A DNA stretch of 64,000 bases from Bordetella genomosp. 8 (GTDB lineage Bacteria; Pseudomonadota; Gammaproteobacteria; Burkholderiales; Burkholderiaceae_B), in contig NZ_CP021108.1 in NCBI RefSeq assembly GCF_002119685.1, positions 1,178,001 to 1,242,000 of the forward strand. The letters run 5' to 3'. This document shows positions 50,350 to 60,284 of this stretch, in pieces (the first letter of the stretch is position 1; every line of letters starts with the position of its first letter). A program made the translations under genes and the position numbers. The notes under the pieces are model-generated. The model searched no databases, had not been told where the DNA came from, and saw only the letters and a list, made by a program, of their open reading frames with translations.

Positions 50350-51552
50350 ATGCTTGTTCTCGATCAGGCGTTGAGCGCTTCCCTGCTGGGTGTCGCCGTG
50401 GATGAACAGTGGGCTTGGCATGCCGGAGACCGAAGCGCGCTCTACCGCGATCCCACGACTGCGGGGTTCCTGGCGAAAGGAACCGACGAAAAGCTTCGTC
50501 AGCAGGCCTTATGGGACCTTTTGCTCCACTACCCCGCGGTGATCAGTCCCTGTGACAATCTCGACATCAGCGGATTACAGGATCTGGGCCTGGTCGATCG
50601 ACAATTGGACCATGAAAGCCAGCTCGCGGCCGACAGTCAGTTGCGCCGCGCCCCGGAAGTCGTGCGCTCCATCGAGGCGCTCGTGCTCGCGGACCTGGCG
50701 GACAGGCATCCCGCCATCCTTGCGGGGACGCCCGTTGAAACATTCCTGCGACTGGCCAGGTCCGAAGGCCACGACGTCGCCCAGCGGATGGATTCGGCCA
50801 TGTTCGACATGTTCGATACATACGAGGAATACGTCGCCGGGATGAGTGAAATGTTCGGGGATGACATCCTCGAGTTGCCCGGCGGCAAAGGTCGCCCGAT
50901 ATCGGGCAGCGAGTTCGCGGCCAGTTTGACGGCCGGCGCCAATCGGGATGAATTCCTGGCATTCAAGGCATACCAGCCTTTCCGGGGCTTCATGCACGAT
51001 TTCGCGGGTTCCGCCCATCGTTGGCTGGCCTTGACGCACGCCAGCCGCTCTTTGGGAGCGGTGATGAGCGCGGACATACCCAAAAGCTTGTTGTACACCG
51101 ATGGTCTTTCACGGCAGGGAAATTTCCTGCGGCAGGTCGAACTGGCGGCCGAGCAGGGCAGTACGCATGTCGCCGTACAGATCTGGGTCGAGGGCGTGAC
51201 TCATGCTCCGCGGCTGCGATCGATCGGCGATGTGCTCGAGCTCCGCAAGGACAGGCGAATCGACGCCTTTCGGTCCGCGATGACAAGGTGGACGGAAGCC
51301 CTTTCCTGCGGATCGCCGGCGGATGAAGCGGCCTTGCGGAAAGAGGTTCGCGCGGCCAATGAAGGTCTGCGTTGGCTGCCCGGCATCGAGAGAGTGGAAA
51401 GATTCTGGTCGTTCGCATCCATCGCGGTGGACGTCTTCTGCTCCGGCTTTTTCAACAATGTGCCGGTAACAGGCATCATCGGGCTCGGCATAGGCGAAAT
51501 GAAGCGGCGGTTGCCGATGCGCAATGGCTGGGTGATGTTCGGCAGCCGCTGA
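50350..51552 (+). CDS. Hypothetical protein, 400 residues, unknown family
   Basis: A 400-residue protein without signal peptide or clear membrane segment. I recognise no family. Composition is mixed alpha-like, acidic, with several paired Phe/Asp motifs (FDMFDTYEEYVAGMSEMFGDD, FLAFKAYQPFRGFMHDFAG), an internal DRRIDAFRSAMTRW, and a hydrophobic end (FCSGFFNNVPVTGIIGLGIGE). Base composition is visibly lower in G+C than the flanking recQ and ruvB, suggesting later acquisition. The start at 50350 was preferred to one 60 bp upstream, although ribosome sites are weak for both. It sits alone between two DNA-repair genes on the same strand as recQ. Confidence 0.6.
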   Translation: MLVLDQALSASLLGVAVDEQWAWHAGDRSALYRDPTTAGFLAKGTDEKLRQQALWDLLLHYPAVISPCDNLDISGLQDLGLVDRQLDHESQLAADSQLRRAPEVVRSIEALVLADLADRHPAILAGTPVETFLRLARSEGHDVAQRMDSAMFDMFDTYEEYVAGMSEMFGDDILELPGGKGRPISGSEFAASLTAGANRDEFLAFKAYQPFRGFMHDFAGSAHRWLALTHASRSLGAVMSADIPKSLLYTDGLSRQGNFLRQVELAAEQGSTHVAVQIWVEGVTHAPRLRSIGDVLELRKDRRIDAFRSAMTRWTEALSCGSPADEAALRKEVRAANEGLRWLPGIERVERFWSFASIAVDVFCSGFFNNVPVTGIIGLGIGEMKRRLPMRNGWVMFGSR

Positions 51553-51595
51553 TGCGCCCGCCGCGACGTCCCGGCTTATCTCGACGAGCCTTGCG

Positions 51596-52669
51596 TCAAC
51601 CGCCGAACAGGTCGCCCGTGGCCGCCGTGGCGCCCGCGGGCGGCGCCAGCCCCAGGTGGCGCCAGGTCGTCTGCGTGGCCATGCGGCCGCGCGGGGTGCG
51701 TTGCAGGTAGCCGTGCTGGATCAGGTAGGGTTCGATGACGTCTTCGATCGTGTCGCGCTCTTCGCCGATGGCGGCGGCAAGGCTGTCCACGCCCACCGGG
51801 CCGCCATCGAATTTGTGCACGATGGCCTCCAGCAGCTTGCGGTCCATCAGGTCCAGGCCCTGCGGATCGACTTCCAGCATCGCGAGCGCGGCGCCGGCGA
51901 CCTTGGCGTCGATGCGTCCTTGTGCCTTTACTTCGGCATAGTCGCGGACCCGGCGCAGCAGGCGGTTGGCGATACGCGGCGTGCCGCGCGACCGGCGCGC
52001 CACTTCGTCGGCGCCTTCGGGCGTGATCTCCGCCTGCAGCAGCGCGGCGCTGCGGCTGACGATATGCGCCAGGTCGGTGGCGTTGTAGAACTCCAGCCGC
52101 GACACGATGCCGAAGCGATCGCGCAGCGGATTGGTCAGCATGCCGGCGCGGGTGGTGGCGCCGACCAGGGTGAAGGGCTGCAGGTCCAGCTTGACGCTGC
52201 GCGCGGCCGGGCCTTCGCCGATCAGGATGTCGATCTGGAAGTCTTCCAGCGCGGGGTAGAGGATTTCCTCGACGACCGGCGACAGCCGGTGGATTTCGTC
52301 GATGAACAGGACGTCGTTCTTTTCCAGGTTGGTCAGCAGGGCGGCCAGGTCGCCCGGACGTTCCAGCACGGGCCCGGAGGTCTGCCGCAGCTGCACGCCC
52401 ATCTCATGCGCGATGATATGCGCCAGCGTCGTCTTGCCCAGGCCGGGCGGGCCGAACAGCAGTACGTGGTCGAGCGCCTCGCCGCGCTTGCGGGCCGCCG
52501 CGATGAAAATCTCCAGCTGCTCGCGCGCGCGGTCCTGGCCGACGTAGTCGCGCAGGATCTTGGGACGCAGCGCGCGCTCGATGGACTCCTCGTTCGGGGA
52601 TACGGGCTGCGGCGCGACGAGTCGGCCGGCATCTGGGCGGGAAGAAAGGGAGTCGGACTGGATGGCCAT
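51596..52669 (-). CDS. ruvB: Holliday junction branch migration helicase RuvB
   Basis: A 357-residue AAA+ motor. Residues 29-69 are the RuvB N-region ([31 protein letters not shown]), then Walker [11 protein letters not shown] (Lys79), Walker [10 protein letters not shown], sensor 1 [21 protein letters not shown], arginine finger region, and a C-terminal winged helix ([12 protein letters not shown]). It drives Holliday junction branch migration with RuvA. Here ruvB is separated from ruvC-ruvA by about 2.1 kb and two plus-strand metabolic genes, so it has its own promoter. Confidence 0.96.
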   Translation of the reverse strand: MAIQSDSLSSRPDAGRLVAPQPVSPNEESIERALRPKILRDYVGQDRAREQLEIFIAAARKRGEALDHVLLFGPPGLGKTTLAHIIAHEMGVQLRQTSGPVLERPGDLAALLTNLEKNDVLFIDEIHRLSPVVEEILYPALEDFQIDILIGEGPAARSVKLDLQPFTLVGATTRAGMLTNPLRDRFGIVSRLEFYNATDLAHIVSRSAALLQAEITPEGADEVARRSRGTPRIANRLLRRVRDYAEVKAQGRIDAKVAGAALAMLEVDPQGLDLMDRKLLEAIVHKFDGGPVGVDSLAAAIGEERDTIEDVIEPYLIQHGYLQRTPRGRMATQTTWRHLGLAPPAGATAATGDLFGG

Positions 52670-52790
52670 GGGGGCAGTGGCGAACTATGCCTGGCTATCG
52701 TACACCACGGGGGCCGCGCGCCGTGGCGGCCGCCGGCATGCTGGACTATCATCCTTCGGTTTCGCCTCATCCCCCTGCCTAGGAACCATC

Positions 52791-53756
52791 ATGTCCCGCG
52801 AACTGCCCACCTACGCCGATGTCGTCGCCGCCAGTGAAAGACTGAGCGGCGCGGCGCATCGCACCCCGGTCCTGACATCCACCACCGCCGACGCGCGGGC
52901 GGGCGCGCGGGTCTTTTTCAAGTGCGAGAACTACCAGCGCATGGGCGCCTTCAAGTTTCGCGGGGGCTTCAATGCGATCGCCCGGCTGACGCCGGAGCAG
53001 CGGCGCGCGGGCGTGCTGACTTTTTCGTCCGGCAACCATGCCCAGGCCATCGCGCTGGCTGCCAGGCTGCAAGGCGTCTCGGCCACCATCATCATGCCGC
53101 TGGACGCCCCCGCCGCCAAGCGCGCGGCGACCGAAGGCTACGGCGGCAAGGTCGTCACCTACGACCGCTACACGGAAGACCGCGAAGCCGTCGCCAAGCG
53201 CCTGCAGGCCGAAACCGGCGCCACGCTGATCCCGCCGTACGATCACTTCGACGTCATCGCGGGGCAGGGCACCGCCGCCAAGGAGCTGTTCGAGGAAGTG
53301 GGTGACCTCGACTACCTGTTCGTCTGCCTGGGCGGCGGCGGCCTGTTGTCGGGGTCGCTGCTGTCGGCGGCCGCGCTCAGCCCGTCGTGCAAGGTGTACG
53401 GCGTGGAGCCCGAAGCCGGCAATGACGGCCAGCAGTCGTTGCGCGCCGGCCGCGTGGTGCCCATCCCCACGCCCAAGTCCATCGCCGACGGCGCCCTTAC
53501 CACGCACCTGGGCGAGTTGACCTTTCCCATCATCCGCCAGCATGTCACCGACATCGTGACGGTCAGCGACGCGCAACTGATCGATGCGATGAAGCTCTTC
53601 GCCGAACGCATGAAGATGGTGGTCGAGCCCACCGGCTGCCTGGGCGCGGCGGCGGTGCTGAACCAGGTCGTGCCCACCCCCGATGCGCGGGTGGGTGTGA
53701 TCATCAGCGGCGGCAATGTCGACCTGAAGGCCTACGCCGGATACCTGGGATCCTGA
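52791..53756 (+). CDS. Threonine dehydratase/serine racemase-family PLP enzyme
   Basis: A 321-residue fold-type II PLP enzyme. PLP lysine Lys55 in FKFRGGFNAI, substrate loop FSSGNHAQAIALAA, glycine-rich phosphate loop GGGGLLSG, and a C-terminal SGGNVD. At 321 residues it lacks the regulatory ACT-like domain of biosynthetic IlvA, so it is of the catabolic or serine-racemase/threo-3-hydroxyaspartate ammonia-lyase kind. Substrate cannot be settled by sequence alone. It is divergent from ruvB with 121 bp between the starts. Confidence 0.87.
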   Translation: MSRELPTYADVVAASERLSGAAHRTPVLTSTTADARAGARVFFKCENYQRMGAFKFRGGFNAIARLTPEQRRAGVLTFSSGNHAQAIALAARLQGVSATIIMPLDAPAAKRAATEGYGGKVVTYDRYTEDREAVAKRLQAETGATLIPPYDHFDVIAGQGTAAKELFEEVGDLDYLFVCLGGGGLLSGSLLSAAALSPSCKVYGVEPEAGNDGQQSLRAGRVVPIPTPKSIADGALTTHLGELTFPIIRQHVTDIVTVSDAQLIDAMKLFAERMKMVVEPTGCLGAAAVLNQVVPTPDARVGVIISGGNVDLKAYAGYLGS

Positions 53757-53837
53757 TCCCCCCGTCTGCCGCGCTTGCGTCAAGGGCCCGCCACGGCGCA
53801 GAATCGACCCTGTTTTATATCGACGCGGGAGCGGCGG

Positions 53838-54770
53838 ATGCGCATCCTTGTCATAGGCGGCACCGGCTTCATAGGCCGTCATCTGGTGGCGCGCCTGGGC
53901 GTGGCCAGGCATCAGGTACGCGTGCCGACGCGCTTGTACGCAAGGGGCCGCGACCTGCAGGTCGTGCCCACCGTGACCCTGTCCCAATCGGACGTCTACG
54001 ACGACGCCGCGCTGGATGAGCTGCTGTCGGATTGCGACGCGGTCGTCAATCTGGTGGGCATCCTGCATGACGGCAGGGGCCGTCCGTATGGTCGGGGCTT
54101 CGCGCGGGCACATGTGGAGCTGCCGCGCCGCATCGCGCAAGGCTGCCTGCGCAATGGCGTGCGGCGGATGATCCACGTCAGCGCACTGGGCGCGGACCCT
54201 GGCGGGCCAAGCATGTACCTGCGGTCCAAGGGCGCGGGCGAAGGGGCGGTGCGCGAGACCTTCGCCAACACGCCCGATGCCGCGTGGACCATCGTGCGGC
54301 CATCCGTTGTGTTCGGCCACGACGACGATTTCACCAATCTCTTCGCGCGCCTGGCGCGCTGGTTTCCCGTGCTGCCGCTGGCCGGCGCGCAGTCGCGCCT
54401 GCAGCCGGTGTATGTGGAAGACGTCGCGGCGGCCATCGAGACCATGCTCGACAATCCGCACACCTACGGCAAGGTCTACGAGCTTGCCGGGCCGCAGGTG
54501 CACACCCTGGGCGCCATCGCCGGCATGTGCGCCAAGTGGAGCGGCCATCCGCGCATGGTGGTTAGCGTTCCCATAGGCGTGGGGCGCCTGCAGGCGGCCT
54601 TCCTGGCATGCCTGCCCGGCCGGCCGCTGATGACCCCCGACAATCTGGACAGCCTGAAGATCGATAACGTCAGCCGCGCGAGCATGTCGACCGAGCTGGG
54701 CATCATCCCCACCGCGATGGAGGCCGTCGTGCCGGGGTATCTGGGCCAGCGGCGCGCGGGCGGCAGATAG
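53838..54770 (+). CDS. NDUFA9-like NAD(P)-dependent epimerase/dehydratase family protein
   Basis: A 310-residue atypical SDR. Rossmann motif RILVIGGTGFIG (GGTGFIG 7-13), VVNLVGILHDGR, and the NDUFA9-type segments VRRMIHVSALGADPGGPSMYLRSKGAGE, TIVRPSVVFGHDDDFTNLFARLARWFPVLPLAGAQSRLQPVYVEDVA. Bacterial relatives of the complex I accessory subunit NDUFA9 share this pattern and are linked to quinone or sugar chemistry, with no defined reaction. The ATG at 53838 has a GGAGCGG ribosome site. It begins 81 bp after the dehydratase gene on the same strand and is convergent with ruvA. Confidence 0.87.
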   Translation: MRILVIGGTGFIGRHLVARLGVARHQVRVPTRLYARGRDLQVVPTVTLSQSDVYDDAALDELLSDCDAVVNLVGILHDGRGRPYGRGFARAHVELPRRIAQGCLRNGVRRMIHVSALGADPGGPSMYLRSKGAGEGAVRETFANTPDAAWTIVRPSVVFGHDDDFTNLFARLARWFPVLPLAGAQSRLQPVYVEDVAAAIETMLDNPHTYGKVYELAGPQVHTLGAIAGMCAKWSGHPRMVVSVPIGVGRLQAAFLACLPGRPLMTPDNLDSLKIDNVSRASMSTELGIIPTAMEAVVPGYLGQRRAGGR

Positions 54771-54814
54771 CGCCGCGCGCGCCAGTAGAAGGCGATCTCA
54801 GCGCATCAGCGACT

Positions 54815-55387
54815 TCAGCGTACCAGTGATTTCAGCGCCTGCCGTATGCCATCCGACACGCCGATCCCTTCCGGCAAGGTCTTGAGCGCCGCCAGCGATT
54901 CTTTCTCCGAATAGCCCAGGGCGAGCAGGGCGTTCAGGATGTCGGACTGGCTGTCGGGCACGGCATGCGGCGCTGCCCCGATGTCCGCGCCCAGCTTGCC
55001 GCGCATCTCCAGCAGCAGGCGTTCGGCGGTTTTCTTGCCTATGCCGGGTACGCGCGTCAGCCGTCCCGATTCCTGCAAGGTGATCGCCTGCGCCAGGTCC
55101 GCCACGGACAGGCCGGACAGCACCGACAGGGCGGTACGGGCGCCGATGCCGCTCACCTTGATCAGTTCGCGGAATGCGCTGCGCTCGCCCACGGTGGCGA
55201 AGCCGTAGAGCAGATGCGCGTCCTCGCGCACCGTCAGGTGCGTGTACAGCGACACCCGAGCGCCGTTTTCGGGCAAGGAGTACAGCGTGCTCATGGGCAC
55301 GTCGACGTCGTAGCCCACGCCGTTGACGTCCACGCAAACGGTGGGAGGCGATTTTTCGATGAGCGTACCGGTGATTCTTCCGATCAT
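54815..55387 (-). CDS. ruvA: Holliday junction DNA-binding protein RuvA
   Basis: A 190-residue protein: OB-fold start [39 protein letters not shown], then the two helix-hairpin-helix motifs [20 protein letters not shown] and [23 protein letters not shown], and a C-terminal RuvB-contact domain ([19 protein letters not shown]). It assembles tetramers on four-way junctions. It starts 18 bp after ruvC ends, on the same strand. An adjoining alternative frame over the same region was rejected because it lacks these motifs. Confidence 0.95.
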   Translation of the reverse strand: MIGRITGTLIEKSPPTVCVDVNGVGYDVDVPMSTLYSLPENGARVSLYTHLTVREDAHLLYGFATVGERSAFRELIKVSGIGARTALSVLSGLSVADLAQAITLQESGRLTRVPGIGKKTAERLLLEMRGKLGADIGAAPHAVPDSQSDILNALLALGYSEKESLAALKTLPEGIGVSDGIRQALKSLVR

Positions 55388-55405
55388 GGTGGGTATCTGT
55401 TTTCG

Positions 55406-55957
55406 TTATCCGGACAGGCGTCCGCCGCGCAGGCGCATGCGGCCGCGCGCCGACGCGATGGGCCCGTTCAACGCCGCCAGCCGGTCGGCCAGCGGCCCGA
55501 CGTGGGCGTGGCAGATCGCGCAGGCCAGCGCGTCGGCCGAATCGGGCGCCGGCAGGCCGTCCAGGGCCAGCAGCTGGCGCACCATTTCCTGCACCTGTTC
55601 CTTGGCCGCCCTTCCCGTGCCGACCACGGACTTCTTGATCTGCAGAGCCGTATATTCATGCACCGCCAGGCCGCTGTCGGCCATGGCGCACAGCGCCGCG
55701 CCGCGTGCCTGGCCCAGCAGCAGCGTGGAGGCGGGATTGGTATTCAGGAAGACGATTTCCAGCGCGGCGACGTCCGGTTGCGTATCGCGGACGACTTCGC
55801 GCAGGTTGTCGAGGATGACCTTCAGCCGGTCGGCCAGCGTCTTCATGGGCGGCACCACCACCGTGCCGCTCGCCACGTAGCGCAGGCGCGGTCCTTCGGC
55901 GTCGATGACGCCGAAGCCGGTGCGGCGCAGGCCGGGATCGACGCCGAGGATACGCAT
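55406..55957 (-). CDS. ruvC: Holliday junction resolvase RuvC
   Basis: A 183-residue endonuclease of the RNase H fold. Catalytic Asp7 is in [15 protein letters not shown] and Glu67 in AALEIVFLN. The C-terminal acidic pair lies in [18 protein letters not shown]. It cuts Holliday junctions symmetrically. The start codon overlaps the purH stop by 1 bp (TGATG), so the genes are translationally coupled. Order purH-ruvC-ruvA is shared with related beta-proteobacteria. Confidence 0.95.
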   Translation of the reverse strand: MRILGVDPGLRRTGFGVIDAEGPRLRYVASGTVVVPPMKTLADRLKVILDNLREVVRDTQPDVAALEIVFLNTNPASTLLLGQARGAALCAMADSGLAVHEYTALQIKKSVVGTGRAAKEQVQEMVRQLLALDGLPAPDSADALACAICHAHVGPLADRLAALNGPIASARGRMRLRGGRLSG

Positions 55958-57546
55958 CAGTGGCGGAAGTGACGGGTGCCGGTCAGCACCATCGCGATAC
56001 CGTGTTCGTCGGCGGCGGCGATGACTTCATCGTCGCGCACGCTGCCGCCGGGCTGGATCACGCAATTCGCGCCCGCCGCGACCACGACGTCCAGGCCGTC
56101 GCGGAAGGGGAAGAACGCGTCGGACGCCACCGCGGAACCGCTCAGCGTCAGGCCGGCGTTTTCCGCCTTGATCGAGGCGATGCGCGCCGAATCGATGCGG
56201 CTCATCTGGCCCGCGCCCACCCCCAGGGTCATGCCGTCGGCGCAGAACACGATGGCGTTCGACTTGACGTACTTGGCCACCTTCCAGGCGAACATCATGT
56301 CCTGCATCTGCTGTGCGGTGGGCTGCTTGCGCGTCACCACCTTGAGCGCATCGGGCGCCACGGCGAAGGAGTCGGGGGTCTGCACCAGCCAGCCGCCGCC
56401 CACCCGCTTGACGTCGAAGGCGTTGTGGCCGGCGCCGGTCGGCACTTCCAGCACGCGCACGTTCTTCTTCTTGGCCAGCAGGGCCAGCGCGGCGCCGTCA
56501 TAGGCCGGCGCCAGCAGCACTTCGAGGAACTGCTCGCTGACGGCCTCGGCCATCGCGGCGTCCACCGGCCGGTTGAAGGCGATGATGCCGCCGAAGGCCG
56601 ATGTGGGATCGGTCTTGAAGGCCTTGCCATACGCTTCGAGCGCGTGTTCGGCCACGGCCACGCCGCAGGGATTGGCATGCTTGACGATGACGCAGGCGGC
56701 GCTGTCGAAGGTGCGCACGCATTCCCACGCCGCGTCGGCGTCGGCGATGTTGTTGTACGACAGCTCCTTGCCCTGCAGCTGCCGGTAGTTGCCCAGCACG
56801 CCGGCGGGGCGCTGCGCGTCGACGTAGAACGCGGCCGACTGGTGCGGGTTTTCGCCGTAGCGCAAGGCCTGCTGCTGGCGCATCTGGATGGTCAGGGTTT
56901 CGGGCCAGGCATTGCGCGCCGGCGTGGCGTGCTGCACGGGCGCGGCATCGGCCAGGCTGCTCAGGTAGGCGGCGATGGCGCCGTCGTAGGCGGCGGTATG
57001 GGCATATACCTTGGTCGCCAGCGCCAGGCGCAGCGCATAGGACGTGGTGCCCCCGGCATCGATTTCCGCCAGCACGCGGGTGTAGTCCGCCGGATCGATC
57101 ACCACCGTGACGCCGCCGGCGTCCGTGCCGTGGTTCTTGGCGGCTGCCCGCAGCATCGCCGGCCCGCCGATGTCGATGTTTTCGACGGCATCGGCAAAGG
57201 TGCAATCGTCGCGCGCCACGGTTTCGCGGAACGGGTACAGATTCACGACCAGCATGTCGATGCGGTCTATGCCCTGCGCCCGCAGGGTGTCCATGTGCTC
57301 TTCGCTATCGCGGCGGGCCAGCAGGCCGCCGTGGATCTTGGGATGCAGCGTCTTGACGCGGCCATCCAGGATTTCCGGCGAACCGGTATGGGCGGCCACT
57401 TCCGTGACCTGCAGGCCGGCATCGGCGAGCAGCTTGGCGGTGCCGCCGGTGGACAGCAGGCGCACGCCGCGCGCCGCCAGCGACCGGGCGAATTCAACGA
57501 TACCGGTCTTGTCGGAGACCGAAATTAGGGCGGTTTCGATTTTCAT
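55957..57546 (-). CDS. purH: Bifunctional AICAR transformylase/IMP cyclohydrolase
   Basis: A 529-residue enzyme for the last two steps of de novo IMP synthesis. The N-terminal MGS-like cyclohydrolase domain (about 1-200) has [56 protein letters not shown] and VVNLYPF. The C-terminal transformylase has [14 protein letters not shown], the KHANPCG active-site segment, [11 protein letters not shown] and the terminal GTRHFRH. The start at 57546 gives the standard N-terminus. It follows fis by 47 bp and overlaps ruvC by 1 bp. Confidence 0.96.
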   Translation of the reverse strand: MKIETALISVSDKTGIVEFARSLAARGVRLLSTGGTAKLLADAGLQVTEVAAHTGSPEILDGRVKTLHPKIHGGLLARRDSEEHMDTLRAQGIDRIDMLVVNLYPFRETVARDDCTFADAVENIDIGGPAMLRAAAKNHGTDAGGVTVVIDPADYTRVLAEIDAGGTTSYALRLALATKVYAHTAAYDGAIAAYLSSLADAAPVQHATPARNAWPETLTIQMRQQQALRYGENPHQSAAFYVDAQRPAGVLGNYRQLQGKELSYNNIADADAAWECVRTFDSAACVIVKHANPCGVAVAEHALEAYGKAFKTDPTSAFGGIIAFNRPVDAAMAEAVSEQFLEVLLAPAYDGAALALLAKKKNVRVLEVPTGAGHNAFDVKRVGGGWLVQTPDSFAVAPDALKVVTRKQPTAQQMQDMMFAWKVAKYVKSNAIVFCADGMTLGVGAGQMSRIDSARIASIKAENAGLTLSGSAVASDAFFPFRDGLDVVVAAGANCVIQPGGSVRDDEVIAAADEHGIAMVLTGTRHFRH

Positions 57547-57593
57547 GATGGGAGTCTGGAAAGCGCGATGCGGATCGCGGGCGGCGGATGGGG

Positions 57594-57833
57594 TCAAACC
57601 TGGATGTTGTGCGCGAGCAGCTTCTTGCGCAAGGTATTGCGCGTGATGCCCAGCATTTCGGAAGCGCGGGACTGATTGCCGCCCGCCCGTTCCATCGCCA
57701 TTTCGAGGACCGGCCGTTCCACGCAACGCATCACCATGTCCCACATATCGTGGGGTTCGGCGTCACCCAGGTCTTCGAAATAGCGCTCCAGGCTGGCGCG
57801 CACGCATTCTTCCAATCCAACTTTTTTACTCAT
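57594..57833 (-). CDS. fis: Fis-family nucleoid/regulatory DNA-binding protein
   Basis: A 79-residue protein. The N-terminal part ([14 protein letters not shown]) contains the dimerisation helix region. The C-terminal helix-turn-helix is [24 protein letters not shown]. It is shorter than E. coli Fis (98), typical of beta-proteobacterial forms. Fis bends DNA and regulates many promoters with growth. The order dusB-fis matches E. coli yhdG(dusB)-fis, supporting the assignment. The start at 57833 was chosen over one 12 bp upstream because it gives the usual MSKK N-terminus. Confidence 0.93.
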   Translation of the reverse strand: MSKKVGLEECVRASLERYFEDLGDAEPHDMWDMVMRCVERPVLEMAMERAGGNQSRASEMLGITRNTLRKKLLAHNIQV

Positions 57834-57870
57834 TTCGAGGCACAACTATTTTTGTTTATGTGACTGGCGG

Positions 57871-58896
57871 TCAGGCTGCCAGCAGGGTTTGCGCGTGGCC
57901 GGCCTGCCCAGGCCGGCCATCGCGCGGAAAGTGATCGAACCAGGCGCCGACGGCGCGCGCCTGCGCGGCGGTATCGTCGAGGCGGTTCATCGCGGCGCGG
58001 AAATCTTCGGCGCCGGGCAGGCCCTCGACGTACCAGCCTATGTGCTTGCGGGCGGTGCGCACGCCCGTGTGCTCGCCGTAGAAGCGGTAGTGGTCGTCCA
58101 GGTGCTCGAGCAGCAGGTCGCGCATTTCACCGTAGGTGGGCGGCGCCAGCCTGGCGCCCGTGCGCAGGTAGTGGTCGATTTCGCGGAAGATCCAGGGACG
58201 CCCCTGGGCGGCCCGGCCTATCATCACGGCGTCGGCGCCAGTGTAGTCGAGGACGTGGCGCGCCTTCTCGGGACTGTCGATGTCGCCGTTGGCCACCACC
58301 GGGATGCGGATGGCGGCCTTGACGGCGCGGATGGTGTCGTATTCGGCGTGGCCGGTGTAGAGATCGGCGCGCGTGCGGCCGTGCAGCGTAAGCGCGGCGA
58401 TGCCGGTGTCCTCGGCCAGCCTGGCGATGCGCAGCGCATTGCGGTTTTCGCGATCCCAGCCCGTGCGCGTCTTCAGCGTGACGGGCACGCCCAGCGGCTG
58501 GCAGGCCCGTACCACGGCGTCCAGGATGCGCGCCACCAGGTCCTCATGGCGCAGCAGCGCCGAGCCCGACGCCACATTGCAGACTTTCTTGACCGGGCAG
58601 CCCATGTTGATGTCGATGATGCGGGCGCCGCGCTGCGCATTGAACACGGCGGCCTCGGCCATCATGGCCGGATCGGCGCCGGCGATCTGTACAGACACGG
58701 GAGCGATCTCGCCGTCATGGTTCAGGCGTCGCGACGTCTTGACGCTGTCCCACAGCCGGGGATTGCTGGCGGCCATTTCCGACACGGCATAGCCCGCCCC
58801 CAGCCGCTTGCACAGCTGCCGGAATGGGCGGTCGGTCACGCCCGCCATGGGCGCGACCAGCACGTTGTTGGGAAGAGTCCAGGAACCAATTTGCAT
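57871..58896 (-). CDS. dusB: tRNA-dihydrouridine synthase B
   Basis: A 341-residue FMN enzyme reducing U17 in tRNA. It opens IGSWTLPNNVLVAPMAGVTDRPFRQLCKRLGAGYAVSEM, with catalytic Cys100 in DINMGCPVKKVCNVASGSALL, then TLKTRTGWDRENRNALRIARLAEDTGIAALTLHGRTRADLY, and GRAAQGRPWIFREI. All are near the E. coli DusB consensus. It is the first gene of the dusB-fis-purH-ruvC-ruvA cluster, with 37 bp to fis. Confidence 0.95.
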   Translation of the reverse strand: MQIGSWTLPNNVLVAPMAGVTDRPFRQLCKRLGAGYAVSEMAASNPRLWDSVKTSRRLNHDGEIAPVSVQIAGADPAMMAEAAVFNAQRGARIIDINMGCPVKKVCNVASGSALLRHEDLVARILDAVVRACQPLGVPVTLKTRTGWDRENRNALRIARLAEDTGIAALTLHGRTRADLYTGHAEYDTIRAVKAAIRIPVVANGDIDSPEKARHVLDYTGADAVMIGRAAQGRPWIFREIDHYLRTGARLAPPTYGEMRDLLLEHLDDHYRFYGEHTGVRTARKHIGWYVEGLPGAEDFRAAMNRLDDTAAQARAVGAWFDHFPRDGRPGQAGHAQTLLAA

Positions 58897-58998
58897 CGGC
58901 GGATTTTACCCGGGCGGGATACGGCCCGATTTTTACCGGATGGGCGACTGTTGGCTCGATGCAGTTGACAACCGGCGGATGAGCTCCGGTTTATCGAC

Positions 58999-60177
58999 TT
59001 ACGCGCGCCAGCCCTGCAGTAAATGCCGGGCCAGCGGCGCGCGCAGGGGTGCCGCCAGGTCGAGCGCCAGCAGCGCCAGGCCGCAGGCGTGCTCCACTGG
59101 CGCCAGGCCGGTGGTGAAGACGCGAGGCAGCAGATCGGTCAGCGCGGTGGTCAGCCAGCGATCGCCGCGGCGCGCGCCCGCGAAGTCGCGCAGCGCCGCC
59201 GCGGGATCCCTGGCGGGGTCGCGCAGCCAGGACGCCAACGATTGCGCCAGGCTGGCGGCATCGCGCAAGCCCAGGTTCAGGCCTTGCCCGGCGACCGGGT
59301 GCAGGGTCTGCGCGGCATTGCCGATGGCGACGACACGGCCCTCGACCTGCGTGCGGCGGATGCTCATGAAGAGCGGCGCGACATGGCGCTCGCCGATGCA
59401 GTCCAGCCGGCCGAGCCGGTCGCCGAAGGCACCGGTCAGGGCCTGCGAAAACGCCGCCGTATCCAGCGTGGCCAGCGTCGCCGCGCGTTCCGGCGCGCAG
59501 CACCACACCACCGCGTAGCAGTCGTCCGCCGCCGGATGCGGCAGCAAGGCCAGGGGCCCTTCACGCGTGAAGCGCTCGTAGGCCCAGCCGCGCCGCGGCC
59601 GGCTGGCGCGGACGGCCGTCAGCACGGCGTCCTGCCCGTATTCGCGCCGCAATTGGTCCGCCGCCGCGCCGTCGGAAACGACTGCCACACCGCAGCGGAT
59701 GTCGCGGTCGTCGGCAACCCGCACCACCACTCCATCGGCGGTGCGGGCCGCCACGCGAGCGCCATCGGCATGCACGATGGTGACCCCCGACGTGGCCACG
59801 GCCCGCGCCAGCGCATCGCGAACGGCGGGATAGGACGCCACGGCGCCCAGCTCCGGCACCTGGAAATCGCCATGGCGGATCACGGTATGGCCCAGGCGAC
59901 CGCGTTGCGAAACATGGATGGTCTGGATGGCCGCCGCCGGGGCCGGGCGCGCGCCCAGCGTATCGAGCAGCACCAGGCTGCCGTGGTTCAGGGCCAGCAC
60001 GCGCGATTCCGCCGTGGCGGCCGGAACCGGCGTAGCGGTCGGCGTCCGGGCCGGGGCGGCGCCCTGGATCAGCACGATGCGGGATGCATCGTCGGCGACA
60101 CGGGCCAGCATCAGCGCCAGCGCCTGTCCGACCGGGCCCGCGCCCAGGATCGCGATGGGAAATGCGGAGTCATTCAT
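58999..60177 (-). CDS. ubiH: UbiH/UbiF-type FAD-dependent ubiquinone hydroxylase
   Basis: A 392-residue flavoprotein monooxygenase of ubiquinone biosynthesis. N-terminal FAD motif ILGAGPVGQALALMLAR (GAGPVG 12-17), middle RRGWAYERFTREGPLALLPHP, and the signature VVAIGNAAQTLHPVAGQGLNLGLRDAASLA, which follows UbiH (GNAAQTLHPIAGQG) in preference to other relatives. It hydroxylates a ring carbon of the quinone precursor at the membrane. Which of UbiH/I/F it performs is inferred only from that motif. Divergent from the TM2-type gene, with 107 bp between starts. Confidence 0.88.
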   Translation of the reverse strand: MNDSAFPIAILGAGPVGQALALMLARVADDASRIVLIQGAAPARTPTATPVPAATAESRVLALNHGSLVLLDTLGARPAPAAAIQTIHVSQRGRLGHTVIRHGDFQVPELGAVASYPAVRDALARAVATSGVTIVHADGARVAARTADGVVVRVADDRDIRCGVAVVSDGAAADQLRREYGQDAVLTAVRASRPRRGWAYERFTREGPLALLPHPAADDCYAVVWCCAPERAATLATLDTAAFSQALTGAFGDRLGRLDCIGERHVAPLFMSIRRTQVEGRVVAIGNAAQTLHPVAGQGLNLGLRDAASLAQSLASWLRDPARDPAAALRDFAGARRGDRWLTTALTDLLPRVFTTGLAPVEHACGLALLALDLAAPLRAPLARHLLQGWRA

Positions 60178-60284
60178 GCGGGAATTCTATCCCGGCGGCC
60201 AGGGACGGCTCCCGCGCCGCGCGTTCCTGGACGTCCGGATCCGCTTACAATCGCCGACGCCGTCAAGTTCGCGTGGGGTTATCC

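Noticed and set aside
54798..55337. Alternative minus-strand frame of about 179 residues overlapping ruvA.
   Set aside because: The neighbouring frame at 54815-55387 has clear RuvA helix-hairpin-helix motifs; this one is Arg/Gly-rich without domains.
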